Source: Haladaptatus caseinilyticus
GTDB lineage: Archaea; Halobacteriota; Halobacteria; Halobacteriales; Haladaptataceae
Length of the DNA stretch: 64,000 nt
Assembly (NCBI RefSeq): GCF_026248685.1
Contig: NZ_CP111042.1
Location: forward strand, 186,001 to 250,000
Reading direction: 5' to 3'
Below are positions 26,024-34,689 of the stretch, one piece after another. Position numbers and translations under genes: made by a program. The notes below the pieces were generated by a model. That model was given only the letters and a program-made list of their open reading frames with translations. It searched no databases and was not told the DNA's origin. The stretch's first letter is position 1. Every line of letters begins with the position of its first letter.

Positions 26024-26683
26024 TCATGGCTCGGACGCACCGAATAGTGTCTGCTTGACAATAGCCTCGATACCATGTCTGATTCGATCCGACAACGATT
26101 GTTGGGTAATATCGAGTTCTGTCGCCAACTCCGAGAGCGTCACCTGCCAGGGCGTCTCGAAATACCCACGTTGGAATGCGAGCACGAGTGCTTTCCGCTG
26201 TTTGTCCGTGAGGATATTTTCGAGTTCGGATGCACCGGCCTCGGATAACGACTGCATTTTGCCGAGTGTGTACCCAATGTCGTTCTCTCGACTGATGTTA
26301 TGGAAGCGTGTCAGATGGTCGTGAGATGGGAACAACAATTCGAACTCCCAATTGTCAGTGCCATAGCCGTGAGCGTTTCGAATGATCCCCTCTGCGGTAG
26401 TAAGCCCTTCCAAGAATGCTCCACTTGGGATATCCCAATTGAGGAGATACAACCGACGGTCACCCACTTCATCGATTGCAACGAATTGCTGGACGTTGAT
26501 ATCGTCTCGAACACGCTGTTCGAAGGCATCTAAGTCGCCATCCCACGCCCAAAAAATCGGGACGACGTCGGCACCCACAGGGACGATGCGCTCGAACTCG
26601 ATATGGAGGTCACTGTCAGTGGTCAGCATGGTTCCTAACGGGAAGTTCTCCGGGGGAAGAGACAGCTCAATAATGACCGCCAT
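26024..26683 (-). CDS. Bat-type HTH_10 transcriptional regulator
   Basis: A 219-residue protein of the haloarchaeal bat-like family. The N-terminus MAVIIELSLPPENFPLG is a beta-rich sensor-like domain; the C-terminal LTDKQRKALVLAFQRGYFET followed by TLSELATELDITQQSLSDRI is the HTH_10 DNA-binding domain (residues about 158-210). ATG 26683 is chosen because the sequence upstream is not family-like. A frameshifted paralogue is at 46437 and a more distant one at 44886. Target genes are unknown; the adjacent DUF7344 gene is a likely one. Confidence 0.85.
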   Translation of the reverse strand: MAVIIELSLPPENFPLGTMLTTDSDLHIEFERIVPVGADVVPIFWAWDGDLDAFEQRVRDDINVQQFVAIDEVGDRRLYLLNWDIPSGAFLEGLTTAEGIIRNAHGYGTDNWEFELLFPSHDHLTRFHNISRENDIGYTLGKMQSLSEAGASELENILTDKQRKALVLAFQRGYFETPWQVTLSELATELDITQQSLSDRIRHGIEAIVKQTLFGASEP

Positions 26684-26773
26684 GCAATCGTACACTATTT
26701 GTTGACGCTTAGTCGCTTGGGTGGTATGGACGTGCATCTCGCGGGGGTACAGGGTACCAGCGATTTTTGTCTT

Positions 26774-27336
26774 TCAGTTATTTCTGATCCCCTTCTCGAC
26801 ACGGAGTGACCCACCGCACTCACTACATCGGTACTGTTCTGGGTTGCGAACGGTCTTTGAGCGTCGATACCGGCCAATCCGCCTGCCGCAGTCCTCGCAA
26901 ACAAGCCACCACTTCGGGGTGGTGAATCGCTCGCAGTGCTGCGAAGTGTCGAGGCGGTCCGCCACTGTGCGAACGTCGAGCCGTGATCCGCGTCGCCGAA
27001 TTCGTGGTACTGCCAGGCGTGGATGAGTTCGTGGCGCACCGTCGAACTGAATTGCTCCCAACCGTGCTGCTCGAATGCGGCCCATGCGAGCGAGATCGTT
27101 ATCTCGCCGTTCGCAGGGTCGTACTTCGTCGCTCCTGCCGACCGCTGTCGTCGGTGAGACACTTCCCACGCAATCGTTTCGACCGGTAAGTCCGGGAAGT
27201 GCTCAGCGGCGACGTCCGCCGCGTGCTGTCGTACTCGGTCGAGCAGGGCCGTCGATGTCTTTGGAGTATCGTCGTAAATGTACCCAGTTCGGATCCCACA
27301 AACACAAAGACGAAGTAGCGTCAACACGAATGTCAA
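26774..27336 (-). pseudogene. SprT-like zinc metallopeptidase, single-base frameshift
   Basis: The fullest SprT copy. The first frame has STALLDRVRQHAADVAAEHF, VETIAWEVSHRRQRSAGATK, EITISLAWAAFEQHGWEQFS and STVRHELIHAWQYHEFG with the HExxH zinc site. Near 26958 one G is missing in a GG run (FAQW), and the other frame continues ADRLDTSQHCERFTTPKWWL, C-E-D-C and C-S-E-C (zinc ribbon) to a stop at 26774. Haloarchaeal SprT-like proteins are thought to be DNA-associated proteases. The frameshift may be real or a sequence error. The N-terminus is divergent and its start uncertain. Confidence 0.72.
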
Positions 27337-27342
27337 CGTACG

Positions 27343-27588
27343 ATGGGCATCGCAAACGATCAGATTCGCGTTAGCGATACAGTAAAGCGGGAGTTAGAAC
27401 GCCGGAAACGAGAGGGTGAGAGTTTCAACGACGTTCTTGAGCGTATGCTCGGCGACAACAGCGGCGATTTCGCTGATGGATTTGGTCGCTGGTCGGACGA
27501 AGAGGCTGAACGCGTCCGTGAGGGTCGCAAACAGGGCAAAGAGAAGCGAAAGGCACAGATGCAACGACTCGGTAGAGGCGACGCGTGA
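27343..27588 (+). CDS. vapB: VapB-type antitoxin (RHH-like)
   Basis: An 81-residue protein: IRVSDTVKRELERRKREGES and FNDVLERMLGD form a ribbon-helix-helix-like fold, and the charged tail (SDEEAERVREGRKQGKEKRK) would bind the toxin. It overlaps vapC by GTGA. Family length normal. Distinct from the AbrB-type antitoxin at 17214, so the two VapBC pairs are unrelated in their DNA-binding parts. Confidence 0.85.
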   Translation: MGIANDQIRVSDTVKRELERRKREGESFNDVLERMLGDNSGDFADGFGRWSDEEAERVREGRKQGKEKRKAQMQRLGRGDA

Positions 27589-27983
27589 AGGTTCTCGACA
27601 CTTCGTTTCTTATCGACTACCTCGCAGGTGTTGCGTCTACCAAAACGTTCTACGAGGAAGCAGGCGGTACCGAGGAGCAGTGGATCATCCCTCTCGTTGC
27701 GTATGCTGAGGTGCTTGTCGGAGCGGGCAACCTTCCGGATGGTGACATCGACGGTGTGCGTGCTGATCTCTCCTGGGGAGAAGTGTATGTTACCGACGAA
27801 CGGACAGCGATCACCGCCGGGAACATTGCAGACGAGATCGCACCCGGTGGCCCCTATCTCGACGGGCCTGATGCACTTATTGCTGCTGTTGGTCGTAAAC
27901 TCGATGCACCAGTGGTTTCTGGGGACGGCGACTTGACTCACGAAGCGACACAGAAAGTGATTGACGTCGAAAAGTACCGGTGA
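27585..27983 (+). CDS. vapC: VapC-type PIN-domain toxin
   Basis: A 132-residue PIN ribonuclease: MKVLDTSFLIDYLAG has the first Asp, PLVAYAEVLVGAG the Glu, LDGPDALIAAVGRKLDAPVV and SGDGDLTHEATQKVIDV the C-terminal acids. GTG 27585 overlaps the antitoxin stop. PIN toxins cleave structured RNAs; the target is unknown. A hairpin of tnpB-element type lies directly after its stop. Confidence 0.87.
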   Translation: MKVLDTSFLIDYLAGVASTKTFYEEAGGTEEQWIIPLVAYAEVLVGAGNLPDGDIDGVRADLSWGEVYVTDERTAITAGNIADEIAPGGPYLDGPDALIAAVGRKLDAPVVSGDGDLTHEATQKVIDVEKYR

Positions 27984-28017
27984 TATCCTCACCCGCCGTA
28001 AACGGCGGGGTTTCCTG
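27981..28017. mobile_element. IS200/IS605-type right-end hairpin relic
   Basis: GATATCCTCACCCGCCG, four bases, then CGGCGGGGTTTCC: a stem flanked by the ATCCTC/TTTCC arms typical of haloarchaeal IS1341/TnpB right ends (compare 54537 and 49454). No transposase remains. It could also end vapC transcription. Confidence 0.5.
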
Positions 28018-28066
28018 CTTACAGAAAGACGAAGATCGTCGGTTACTGTATCCGCACTCACTGTGA

Positions 28067-28440
28067 TCATTCGCTAGTCGGTGATAGCCGGAGCGACAAT
28101 GGCCGTGACGTGGCCAAAAAGAGCTGAAGCGGTGGTTCGTTCGGCAGTTCCTTCCGTCCCGCACGAACGCATGGCCAGTACGGGAAGTCACCGACGCCCT
28201 CGCAGTCGCAGTCTTCGAGTTCGGTATCGTTGTCGTCCTCGGAGGGGAACGAGTCGAGCGTTCCGTCTTGAGTTGCGGTTTCGACGGCGGCCATGTGTTT
28301 GCAAAAGGCGTTGCGGTGGACGTGATGCGGGGACGTGCAGGCCATCAATTCCTCGGTCACGTCGTCGATGGAGACGGTGTACTGGTGGTTTGTGGGGTTC
28401 TCGCGGATCTCGTTAGGGATGTTCGATGAGTCCGGGGTAT
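28067..28440 (-). pseudogene. SWIM zinc-finger gene with mutated zinc ligands
   Basis: The frame reads NPTNHQYTVSIDDVTEELMA, then C-T-S-P-H-H-V-H-R-N-A-F-C-K-H: the second SWIM cysteine is Ser here. In the C-terminal cysteine set, FPCWPC has become FPYWPC. A frame change near 28425 cuts off the N-terminus. The loss of two zinc ligands points to decay without selection. Confidence 0.72.
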
Positions 28441-28519
28441 TGACCCAGTTAACAAACCAATGATCTATACTATCATTTGCTGCCTGATGGCATTACAACG
28501 GTGCAGCAGTGAAAGGTTG

Positions 28520-28675
28520 TTATGGAATCTCTTTGAGCGGAACCGCGGTCGCCGCATCGGCAACAATCCAGGATGAGAAAATGCTTTTGTTGCCTGTTAC
28601 CGGTTGAACAAGGACGTATTCAGTGTCAGAGGTGCCTTCAACGGTATATTCGAGATTGAAGATAGGCTATGACTC
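28520..28675 (-). pseudogene. C-terminal relic of an unknown secreted-type protein
   Basis: The minus strand reads IFNLEYTVEGTSDTEYVLVQ, PVTGNKSIFSSWIVADAATA and VPLKEIP before a stop at 28520. The beta-strand pattern and acidic bias look coding. No start is present. The rest of 28441-28888 holds no gene that I can see. Confidence 0.4.
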
Positions 28676-28888
28676 AAGAGGTGCATCTGAGACGATACTA
28701 TTGCCCGATGAAGATGGAGTCATAGGTAGTCATCCTCAAATTCGACGTCGGTCTTGAGCATTGTAACCGAAGTGGCTACTAATGCAGGTGCTCTTGCTGA
28801 TTAGCTACTTCTAACAGTGATTAATCCCTTTTGCGGTTGGTTTGAAGAGTTGAAACAGGGGGAATCAGACACCGGCTACTTGTTTGAC

Positions 28889-29341
28889 TCAATTTTTGGC
28901 CGTGTTGACAGTCACAGAGCCATCGAAATCAAGAATAATTTTCTGTACCGTATCTCCGAAAATAGCCTTTCCAGTCGGCGATCGGTTGTGACCCGTGATA
29001 AAGATCCGGTCACAATTTTGCTGATTGGCTATTTCGAGAACTTTTTCAGCCTTGTTACCAAGATATCCTGCCGTATCGTATTCAACGGTAATATCAGAAA
29101 GAATTTCACTTCCAATTTCGTCGGCGAGTTGTGTAGCCCTTTCCTCTGCCTCGTTACGAGTATAATGAGTCGAATTACTGGTGGAAGAATCCATGGATTC
29201 TCGATGTAAGCTATATTTCAATGCGTCAGTGACGTGAATGAGTAAAAGATCTGCGTTCGTTGCCTTTGCCACTTCACCGGCCTGTCTCACTAGGGTCCGT
29301 GCCGACTCTGTCGGCTCAACTACTGCAAGTAGCTGATCCAT
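28889..29341 (-). CDS. Universal stress protein (UspA family)
   Basis: A protein of 150 residues with the Usp Rossmann-like fold: MDQLLAVVEPTESARTLVRQ at the N-terminus, ADLLLIHVTDALKYSL, and the ATP-binding GHNRSPTGKAIFGDTVQKII near the C-terminus (G-x2-G-x9-G-type, partly altered). ATG 29341 is the usual family start; ATG 29365 is possible. It converges with no operon partner; the MFS carrier begins 200 bases upstream in the same direction. Confidence 0.85.
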   Translation of the reverse strand: MDQLLAVVEPTESARTLVRQAGEVAKATNADLLLIHVTDALKYSLHRESMDSSTSNSTHYTRNEAEERATQLADEIGSEILSDITVEYDTAGYLGNKAEKVLEIANQQNCDRIFITGHNRSPTGKAIFGDTVQKIILDFDGSVTVNTAKN

Positions 29342-29536
29342 ACTACCAGTAGCAACCGAATTCATAAAATCATTTCTTCCCAATAGAGAAATTACAACAA
29401 TAATCAATGAAATACTCGTTAAATCTCCTTTCTGTTCAAATATGTCTCCCAAATGTAAAAGGGAAAAATGCACCGGCCGTAATGTGTCATCCATTCAGGT
29501 CAGTATCGAGTCGAAAGTAGTGAATCGGTCGTACCG

Positions 29537-30952
29537 TTACTCGCGAGAGGGTACCGACTCCGTTCCGGTTGCCCCGACAGAATCGGAGACATTGTCCCGA
29601 AGATCGGCTTCAATCGCCTCGAGGGAGCGTCCCTTTGTCTCGGGAACCATTCGATAGGCGAAGACGAATGCCAATAAGCTACAGATCCCGAACAGCCAGA
29701 AAGTGGATGGTTTACCCAGATTTGCGGTGAGTACCGGGAATGCGAGGGAAACGAGCAGGTTTGCACCCCAATTGGCGACAGTTACAGTTCCCATGGCACT
29801 GCCGCGAACCGAGAGTGGATAGATCTCGGAGATGAGCAACCAAAACACCGGGCCAAGGCCAATCGCGAAGAAAGCAACGAAAAGCATCAGGCTTCCCGTC
29901 GCAACCCACCCAAGGATGCCTCCAAATCCGGGAAGGTAAAAGACGGCACCGAGAACTCCCGGCGTCACGACCATTCCTCCGACCCCAACGAGCAAGAGAC
30001 GGCGGCGGCCAACGCGGTCAATAAGTGCGATCGCAACGATAGTCATGACGACGTTAATAACACCGATTCCGACGGTAGCAAAGATCGATGTTGAACTTCC
30101 GAAACCGGTTGATTCGAGAATTGTGGGTGCATAGTAGATGACAGCATTGATGCCGGTAATTTGCTGAAAGACGGCAAGTCCGAGCCCGACGATAAGTGCT
30201 GGCCGCAACCATGATTCGAACAGATCCGATAAGCCGTTTCCAGACTGTTTATCGACTGTTTTCTTGATTTCGTCCATTTCAGCATCGATGTCGGATTCAC
30301 GAGTACGCTTGAGAACTGCTCGAGCAGCGTCCGGTTGATCGTGTTCGTAGAGCCAGCGCGGGCTTTCGGGCATTTTGAGCATACCGAGTGCGAGGATGAC
30401 AGCCGGGATCATCCCCGTCCCCAACATTAATCGCCAATCGCCAGTATCTGCAAAAGCGTAATTGACGAAGTAGGAAATAAGGATTCCGAGTGTTACCATA
30501 AGTTGATTCAGTGAAGTAAGTGCGCCGCGAATTTTGGGTGGTGCAATTTCAGAGATGTAGAGTGGGCCAACGATTGATGCAAAGCCGATCGCAACGCCAT
30601 CGATGAGACGTCCCACGACCAATACCAGAACCGTCGGTGCGATAGCCATCGTTAGCGATCCGATGAAGAAAACTACCGCACCGAGCAGGATTAGTCGGCG
30701 CCGACCGATCTGATCGGCTAGTTTGCCGCCAGTCGCAGCACCGAACGCTGCGCCCGCCATTGCACCACTGATTACGATGCCTTCAACGAGTGGTGACATC
30801 GTGAAGGTGTTATTAATATAGAGAAATGCACCGGAGATAATTCCGGTATCGAATCCGAATAAGAGCCCGTTGAGGGCTGCCAATCCAGCAGTGAGATAAA
30901 TGAACCGATCCCCTCCACTTGCTTGTGTGTCGTCTGTGTTAGCGGTAGCCAT
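29537..30952 (-). CDS. Sugar porter, MFS family
   Basis: A 471-residue twelve-helix carrier of the sugar porter family. Signatures include GFDTGIISGAFLYI, loop 2-3 GKLADQIGRRRLIL, the P-E-S-P-R-W-L motif after helix 6 (KMPESPRWLYE), GQQITGIN-like FQQITGINAVIYYAPTI in helix 7, and the C-terminal VPETKGRSLEAIE. Uptake of a sugar or polyol, probably with a cation, is expected. ATG 30952 is preferred. The promoter region upstream has a GAGTATATATACTC palindrome and a 38-bp tandem repeat. Confidence 0.92.
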   Translation of the reverse strand: MATANTDDTQASGGDRFIYLTAGLAALNGLLFGFDTGIISGAFLYINNTFTMSPLVEGIVISGAMAGAAFGAATGGKLADQIGRRRLILLGAVVFFIGSLTMAIAPTVLVLVVGRLIDGVAIGFASIVGPLYISEIAPPKIRGALTSLNQLMVTLGILISYFVNYAFADTGDWRLMLGTGMIPAVILALGMLKMPESPRWLYEHDQPDAARAVLKRTRESDIDAEMDEIKKTVDKQSGNGLSDLFESWLRPALIVGLGLAVFQQITGINAVIYYAPTILESTGFGSSTSIFATVGIGVINVVMTIVAIALIDRVGRRRLLLVGVGGMVVTPGVLGAVFYLPGFGGILGWVATGSLMLFVAFFAIGLGPVFWLLISEIYPLSVRGSAMGTVTVANWGANLLVSLAFPVLTANLGKPSTFWLFGICSLLAFVFAYRMVPETKGRSLEAIEADLRDNVSDSVGATGTESVPSRE

Positions 30953-31031
30953 GAATAGCGTACTCAAAGCTGTCGATGTTTGGTTTAGATAATTTTCGAA
31001 TTTTTCTCAATCAATATTAGTTTGATATCGG

Positions 31032-31045
31032 AGTATATATACTCA
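31032..31045. promoter_or_regulatory. GAGTATATATACTC palindrome upstream of the sugar porter
   Basis: A perfect 14-base palindrome with a TATATA core 80 bases before the sugar porter start. It may be a TATA element combined with an operator. Its GAGTA/TACTC arms recall, but do not match in spacing, TrmB-type sites. Confidence 0.4.
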
Positions 31046-31056
31046 TAAAACACCAA

Positions 31057-31132
31057 AATAGAAGATTATTGTATACACTGTTCGTATGACGGACAATAGA
31101 AGATTATTGTATACACTGTTCGTATGACGGAC
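31057..31132. repeat. 38-bp tandem duplication
   Basis: Two exact adjacent copies of a 38-base unit beginning AATAGAAGATTATTGTATAC, at 31057-31094 and 31095-31132. They lie between the sugar porter promoter and an SprT fragment. Exactness suggests a recent slip or a recombination footprint. Confidence 0.85.
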
Positions 31133-31139
31133 TGAATTA

Positions 31140-31379
31140 TTCTCGACCCCGCGAGTCGTAGGCGTCCCATGTGAGCGAGATTGTAATCTCGTCCCTCGGA
31201 TGATTGTATTTCGTTGTTCCTGCTGACCGCTGTCGTGGTGGGATACCTTTACTCAATTGCTTCAATCAATAGATCTGGGCACGCTCCGTCGTCGGTTTGT
31301 TCTCGCGTTCGGTCGAACCAGCCGCACACTCGGTGAGCGTTCGCTGGGTACCATCGGCCAGCGTTGTTTTGCGAAACAT
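31140..31379 (-). pseudogene. SprT-like gene fragment
   Basis: ATG 31379 opens MFRKTTLADGTQRTLTECAA, closes early at 31266 after TTERAQIY, and pieces of the middle (PPRQRSAGTTKYNHPRDEIT, ISLTWDAYDSRG) follow to 31140. Part of the protein between is missing, and HExxH is absent. It follows the SWIM copy at 31399 in the same direction. Confidence 0.65.
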
Positions 31380-31398
31380 GACTGAAAAAGTGAGTGGG

Positions 31399-31672
31399 TT
31401 AGCAACAATCGGTGAGTGCACCCTTCCGGATGGCTTCCGCGCCACAGTCCTCACACCGCCAATCGTTGTGATCGACGTGTCCGTACTTGTCGTAGCCAGT
31501 GTGCGGGCCACTGATGCGCTCGTCCTCCGAGGAGAAGGCGTCGAGTGTCCCGTCGTCGGTTGCGTTTTCGACGGCGGCCATGTGTTTGCAGACAGCGTTA
31601 CGGTGGACGTGGTGCGGGCACGTGCAGGCCATCAATTCCTCGGTTACGTTGTTGATGGAGATGGGATATGGT
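31399..31672 (-). pseudogene. SWIM zinc-finger gene, C-terminal variant, truncated
   Basis: SWIM site C-T-C-P-H-H-V-H-R-N-A-V-C-K-H is intact, with the C-terminal type seen at 15979: WRCEDCGAEAIRKGALTDCC. Upstream it breaks at about 31672 against the 3' end of the ATPase gene, so the N-terminus is lost. No start codon in the expected place. Confidence 0.65.
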
Positions 31673-31673
31673 G

Positions 31674-33089
31674 TCAGTGTGTCTTGTCTGCCTCAAGTGC
31701 ACCGATAACATCATTCAGGTCGAAAAGGCGGAGATCAGTACGATCGTCAGCAGCTTCTTCTACAGACGATTTGAATCCTGACCGGCTGAATAACGCGTAT
31801 TCATACGATGGGTTACCACCCGTATTCGGTGTCCAGTTGATATATTCCACCGTCTCTTCGAGATTGTTGAGAATATTATACCCGAGCGGAGCATTTGTGA
31901 ACTTGGCTTCACCGACGAGAAGTTTTGACTCGTCAGTCGGGGCGACGACATCGATTTCACGTCCTTTGTACCACCACTGACTCGGCACCCGTGTGAACGT
32001 ACAGTCGGGATATAATGCAGGGAGTGCATCGTGACAAAGCTCTTCAAATGTTTCACTCACGAAGTCCGGTAACTCTGGTTCGATCAGATCCGCGTATGCA
32101 TTTTCACCATAAAGTTCGTATTGACCACCACGGCCGTACAGATACCGGAAGTAAAAACGAAAGACGGGATCTCGGATTTTGTATCGCGTTCGTTTACTTC
32201 GCGTTGGGTCAGCGAGTGCTGGATGATGTTTTTCGATAATCTGTAGCGTTTCTAAGCGGTCGAAATAATAGGACGTATTGGTGCTCTCAATTCCGGCCCC
32301 TTGTGCGATTTCGTTTCGGCTTCGATTTCCGTTCGCCATCGATTCTAATACCGAAAAATACGTGTTTACCTCATTGAGCTCCATTTGGAGCACCGTTTCT
32401 GGCTCGTTATGGAGTGATCCGTCTGGGTCACACAATAATCGTGTGATATTCTCTCCGAGTGATCGTGATGCGTCAAGCGGATCGAGATAGCGTGGTGTGC
32501 CACCGAAGACGCCATACACGAATACACGATCTTCCGGGTTGTATTCCGGAACAAACTCTTTGACTGACCGGAAGGGTAACTGTGTGAGTTTCATTCGGCC
32601 ATTCGGCGTCTGGGAGACTCGTCCATAGAGGGGCGCACCGCCATCAAGCAAATAGGTGTGTATCATACCGATCGCTGACCCTGTCAGGACGAGCGTTGCT
32701 TGACTGTCGTCTACGCCGGTATCCCACAGGTGTTGCACGATAGAGGGGAGGCTCTCGTCTGATTCGATAAGATAGGGAAACTCGTCGATAATGATGATCG
32801 CGTCTCGGTCAACGAGGTGTGTGAGAAGCGGTTCCCACTCTTCTTTGACGGATGTAATGCTGGGAAATGTTGAGGCAACTGCTTCAGCGAAGCGGGAAAG
32901 TTGGGTGGTTGGAGTTCCCTGAACAGCCTGATAGTAGACGACGTCATTTCGATCAATAACGGATTGGCGAACGAGTTCGCTCTTTCCGATTTGCCGACGG
33001 CCGTAGATGATCGCGAGTTCCGCTTGCTCACTATCGTATAACGCTTTGAGTCGGTCAAGTTCCTTGATGCGATTGACGAACTTTTCCAT
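31674..33089 (-). CDS. Archaeal ATPase with DUF234-type C-terminus
   Basis: A 471-residue protein. Walker A IYGRRQIGKSELVRQ is at residues 29-43 and Walker B AIIIIDEFPYLIE near 97-109, typical of the archaeal ATPase_2 family; a winged helix (NRSRNEIAQGAGIESTNTSY) follows, and the C-terminus (EIDVVAP...LLVGEAKFTN) is the DUF234 region with a PD-(D/E)xK-like core (D-x-E-A-K). Such ATPases are found near mobile elements; their function is largely unknown. It begins at ATG 33089 and ends against a SWIM fragment. Confidence 0.87.
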   Translation of the reverse strand: MEKFVNRIKELDRLKALYDSEQAELAIIYGRRQIGKSELVRQSVIDRNDVVYYQAVQGTPTTQLSRFAEAVASTFPSITSVKEEWEPLLTHLVDRDAIIIIDEFPYLIESDESLPSIVQHLWDTGVDDSQATLVLTGSAIGMIHTYLLDGGAPLYGRVSQTPNGRMKLTQLPFRSVKEFVPEYNPEDRVFVYGVFGGTPRYLDPLDASRSLGENITRLLCDPDGSLHNEPETVLQMELNEVNTYFSVLESMANGNRSRNEIAQGAGIESTNTSYYFDRLETLQIIEKHHPALADPTRSKRTRYKIRDPVFRFYFRYLYGRGGQYELYGENAYADLIEPELPDFVSETFEELCHDALPALYPDCTFTRVPSQWWYKGREIDVVAPTDESKLLVGEAKFTNAPLGYNILNNLEETVEYINWTPNTGGNPSYEYALFSRSGFKSSVEEAADDRTDLRLFDLNDVIGALEADKTH

Positions 33090-33221
33090 ACTTATGGTAG
33101 AGATACGAGGTATGTATGTGCTTCGAAGTTAGTGGTGAGACTATTATAGCTCAAACTCTAATAGTTTCATTCCTAATTTAGACTCCTGTGAGCATTCGCT
33201 GGTCGGTGATATCCGAGACCG

Positions 33222-33569
33222 TCACTTGGCATGCCTGGATAAAGAGAGTTGAAGCGGTGGTTCGTTCGGCAGTTCTTTTCGTCCCGTTCGCACGCACGGC
33301 CAGCACGGGAAGTCACCAAGGCCGCCACAGTCACAGTCTTCGGGTTCGGTCTCGTTGTCGTCCTCGGAGGGGAAGGCGTCGAGCGTTCCGCCGTCCGTCG
33401 AGGTTTCGACGGCGGCCATGTGTTTGCAGTAGGCGTTCCGGTGGACGTGGTGCGGACAGGTGCAGGCCATCAGTTCCTCAGTCACGTCGTCGATGGACAC
33501 GGTGTATTGGTGCTCTTCCGGGTTCCCGTGGCTCTCGTTGATCACTTCGACGAGTCTGGAGGCTCCCAC
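33222..33569 (-). CDS. SWIM zinc-finger protein, best preserved copy
   Basis: A frame of 115 residues from GTG 33569. The SWIM site C-T-C-P-H-H-V-H-R-N-A-Y-C-K-H and C-D-C-G-G-L-G-D-F-P-C-W-P-C are both intact. Family sequence continues upstream to about 33640 (ETAQQRAQAEQFSFDV) but the original ATG is gone, so only the GTG start is available. No SprT gene follows within 150 bases; the MDxF-like tail of the module is missing. Confidence 0.65.
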   Translation of the reverse strand: MGASRLVEVINESHGNPEEHQYTVSIDDVTEELMACTCPHHVHRNAYCKHMAAVETSTDGGTLDAFPSEDDNETEPEDCDCGGLGDFPCWPCVRTGRKELPNEPPLQLSLSRHAK

Positions 33570-33649
33570 GTCGAAGGAAAATTGTTCGGCCTGTGCGCGT
33601 TGCTGTGCCGTCTCGTCAGCTTCAATTCCTATGGATGGTTTCGTTCAAT

Positions 33650-34062
33650 TGGCTTCGTACAATTGGTATTTTTGAGCTTTGACAGCCGAGAGACCAGCGT
33701 CGGATGGTTCTGCATCCGACGTGGGTTTCCACTACTCAGTAGTTAGAGGACGGTGAGAACGAGCAGGAGAAGCTGGCCAAGCAGATTTTGAGAGACTGGT
33801 CAGAATGCCTTTTCCCAGTAAATCCATTGGTTGTGGTGGCCAAAGGAAACTCGGCCACCATCCCTGTCGAAGTAACGTCAGAGACACAACCTCCCCAGAG
33901 TAGCTGTGAACGCAATTCAGGTCGGCTACCCGCCTATCATCCATCCCACAGCATCACGAATTCCGACTCAAACGGGGGCATGATCCCGCTATCATGTTCC
34001 CGAAGTAGACCTTCCGGACCGTGATTTCGCCAGACGTTTGAAACACATTGTTGAATTGTTGA
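33650..34062. other. Intergenic stretch with one hairpin
   Basis: About 410 bases. A hairpin GTCGGATG, six bases, CATCCGAC lies near 33700-33722. Possible minus-strand coding remains around 33790-33930 are too weak to assign. Confidence 0.35.
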
Positions 34063-34572
34063 CTAATAGGTCATCTGGAGATTACCCCTTCGCCAACGGT
34101 AGAGATGAACCAGATAGAATATTCCCCCGAACAGGAATCCAGCGACACAGATAATGTACACATCAGAGAGATGCATTATACCAAGCAAGGGATTCCCCGA
34201 AAGTGGATACAGAGGTTGCATATCTGTATGCATAATTGCGTCAAGTATGAGATGGCTGTAGACACCAATCAAACTCGCAGCCACGATTCGAGAGAGTGAG
34301 CGCTTCTGGGCGAGGCCAAATGGTGCGCCCAATCGATTCCAGAGTGGCTTAGTCCTGTACATGCCAGTTGCAAGGACACCAGCTAAGAGTGTCCCGCCAA
34401 ACACAGTGTGCAGTGGTCCATGGAGGTTCCCGGTGAACGGGCCAAAATAGATCGCAATTGACCTGATATCCACAATCATCGTTGCAATGCAGAGCATTGG
34501 AAAATCGAGCCAGCGAAAGAGCGCTAAACCGAGAAATAGACCAATACCGAGGTGATAGGGCGTGAGGGGCAT
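34063..34572 (-). CDS. Membrane-bound metal-dependent hydrolase-like protein (YdjM/DUF457-like)
   Basis: A 169-residue polytopic protein starting MPLTPYHLGIGLFLGLAL, with histidines in the first helix (YHLG) and later (LHGPLHTVFGG, YSHLILDAIMHTD) spaced as in YdjM/DUF457 membrane-bound hydrolases. The family acts in membrane-linked metabolism; the reaction is not known. ATG 34572 is consistent. It is divergent from the SMR gene. Confidence 0.68.
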   Translation of the reverse strand: MPLTPYHLGIGLFLGLALFRWLDFPMLCIATMIVDIRSIAIYFGPFTGNLHGPLHTVFGGTLLAGVLATGMYRTKPLWNRLGAPFGLAQKRSLSRIVAASLIGVYSHLILDAIMHTDMQPLYPLSGNPLLGIMHLSDVYIICVAGFLFGGIFYLVHLYRWRRGNLQMTY

Positions 34573-34689
34573 ATTGAGAATTTACTCACAAATGCGGTTA
34601 ATTGTTACTATAGATGAGTATTCAGAAATAGAATCTGAAGGCACAAGCTGATAGAGGATTTATCGGACTGTCACGAAGAGAGACTAATC

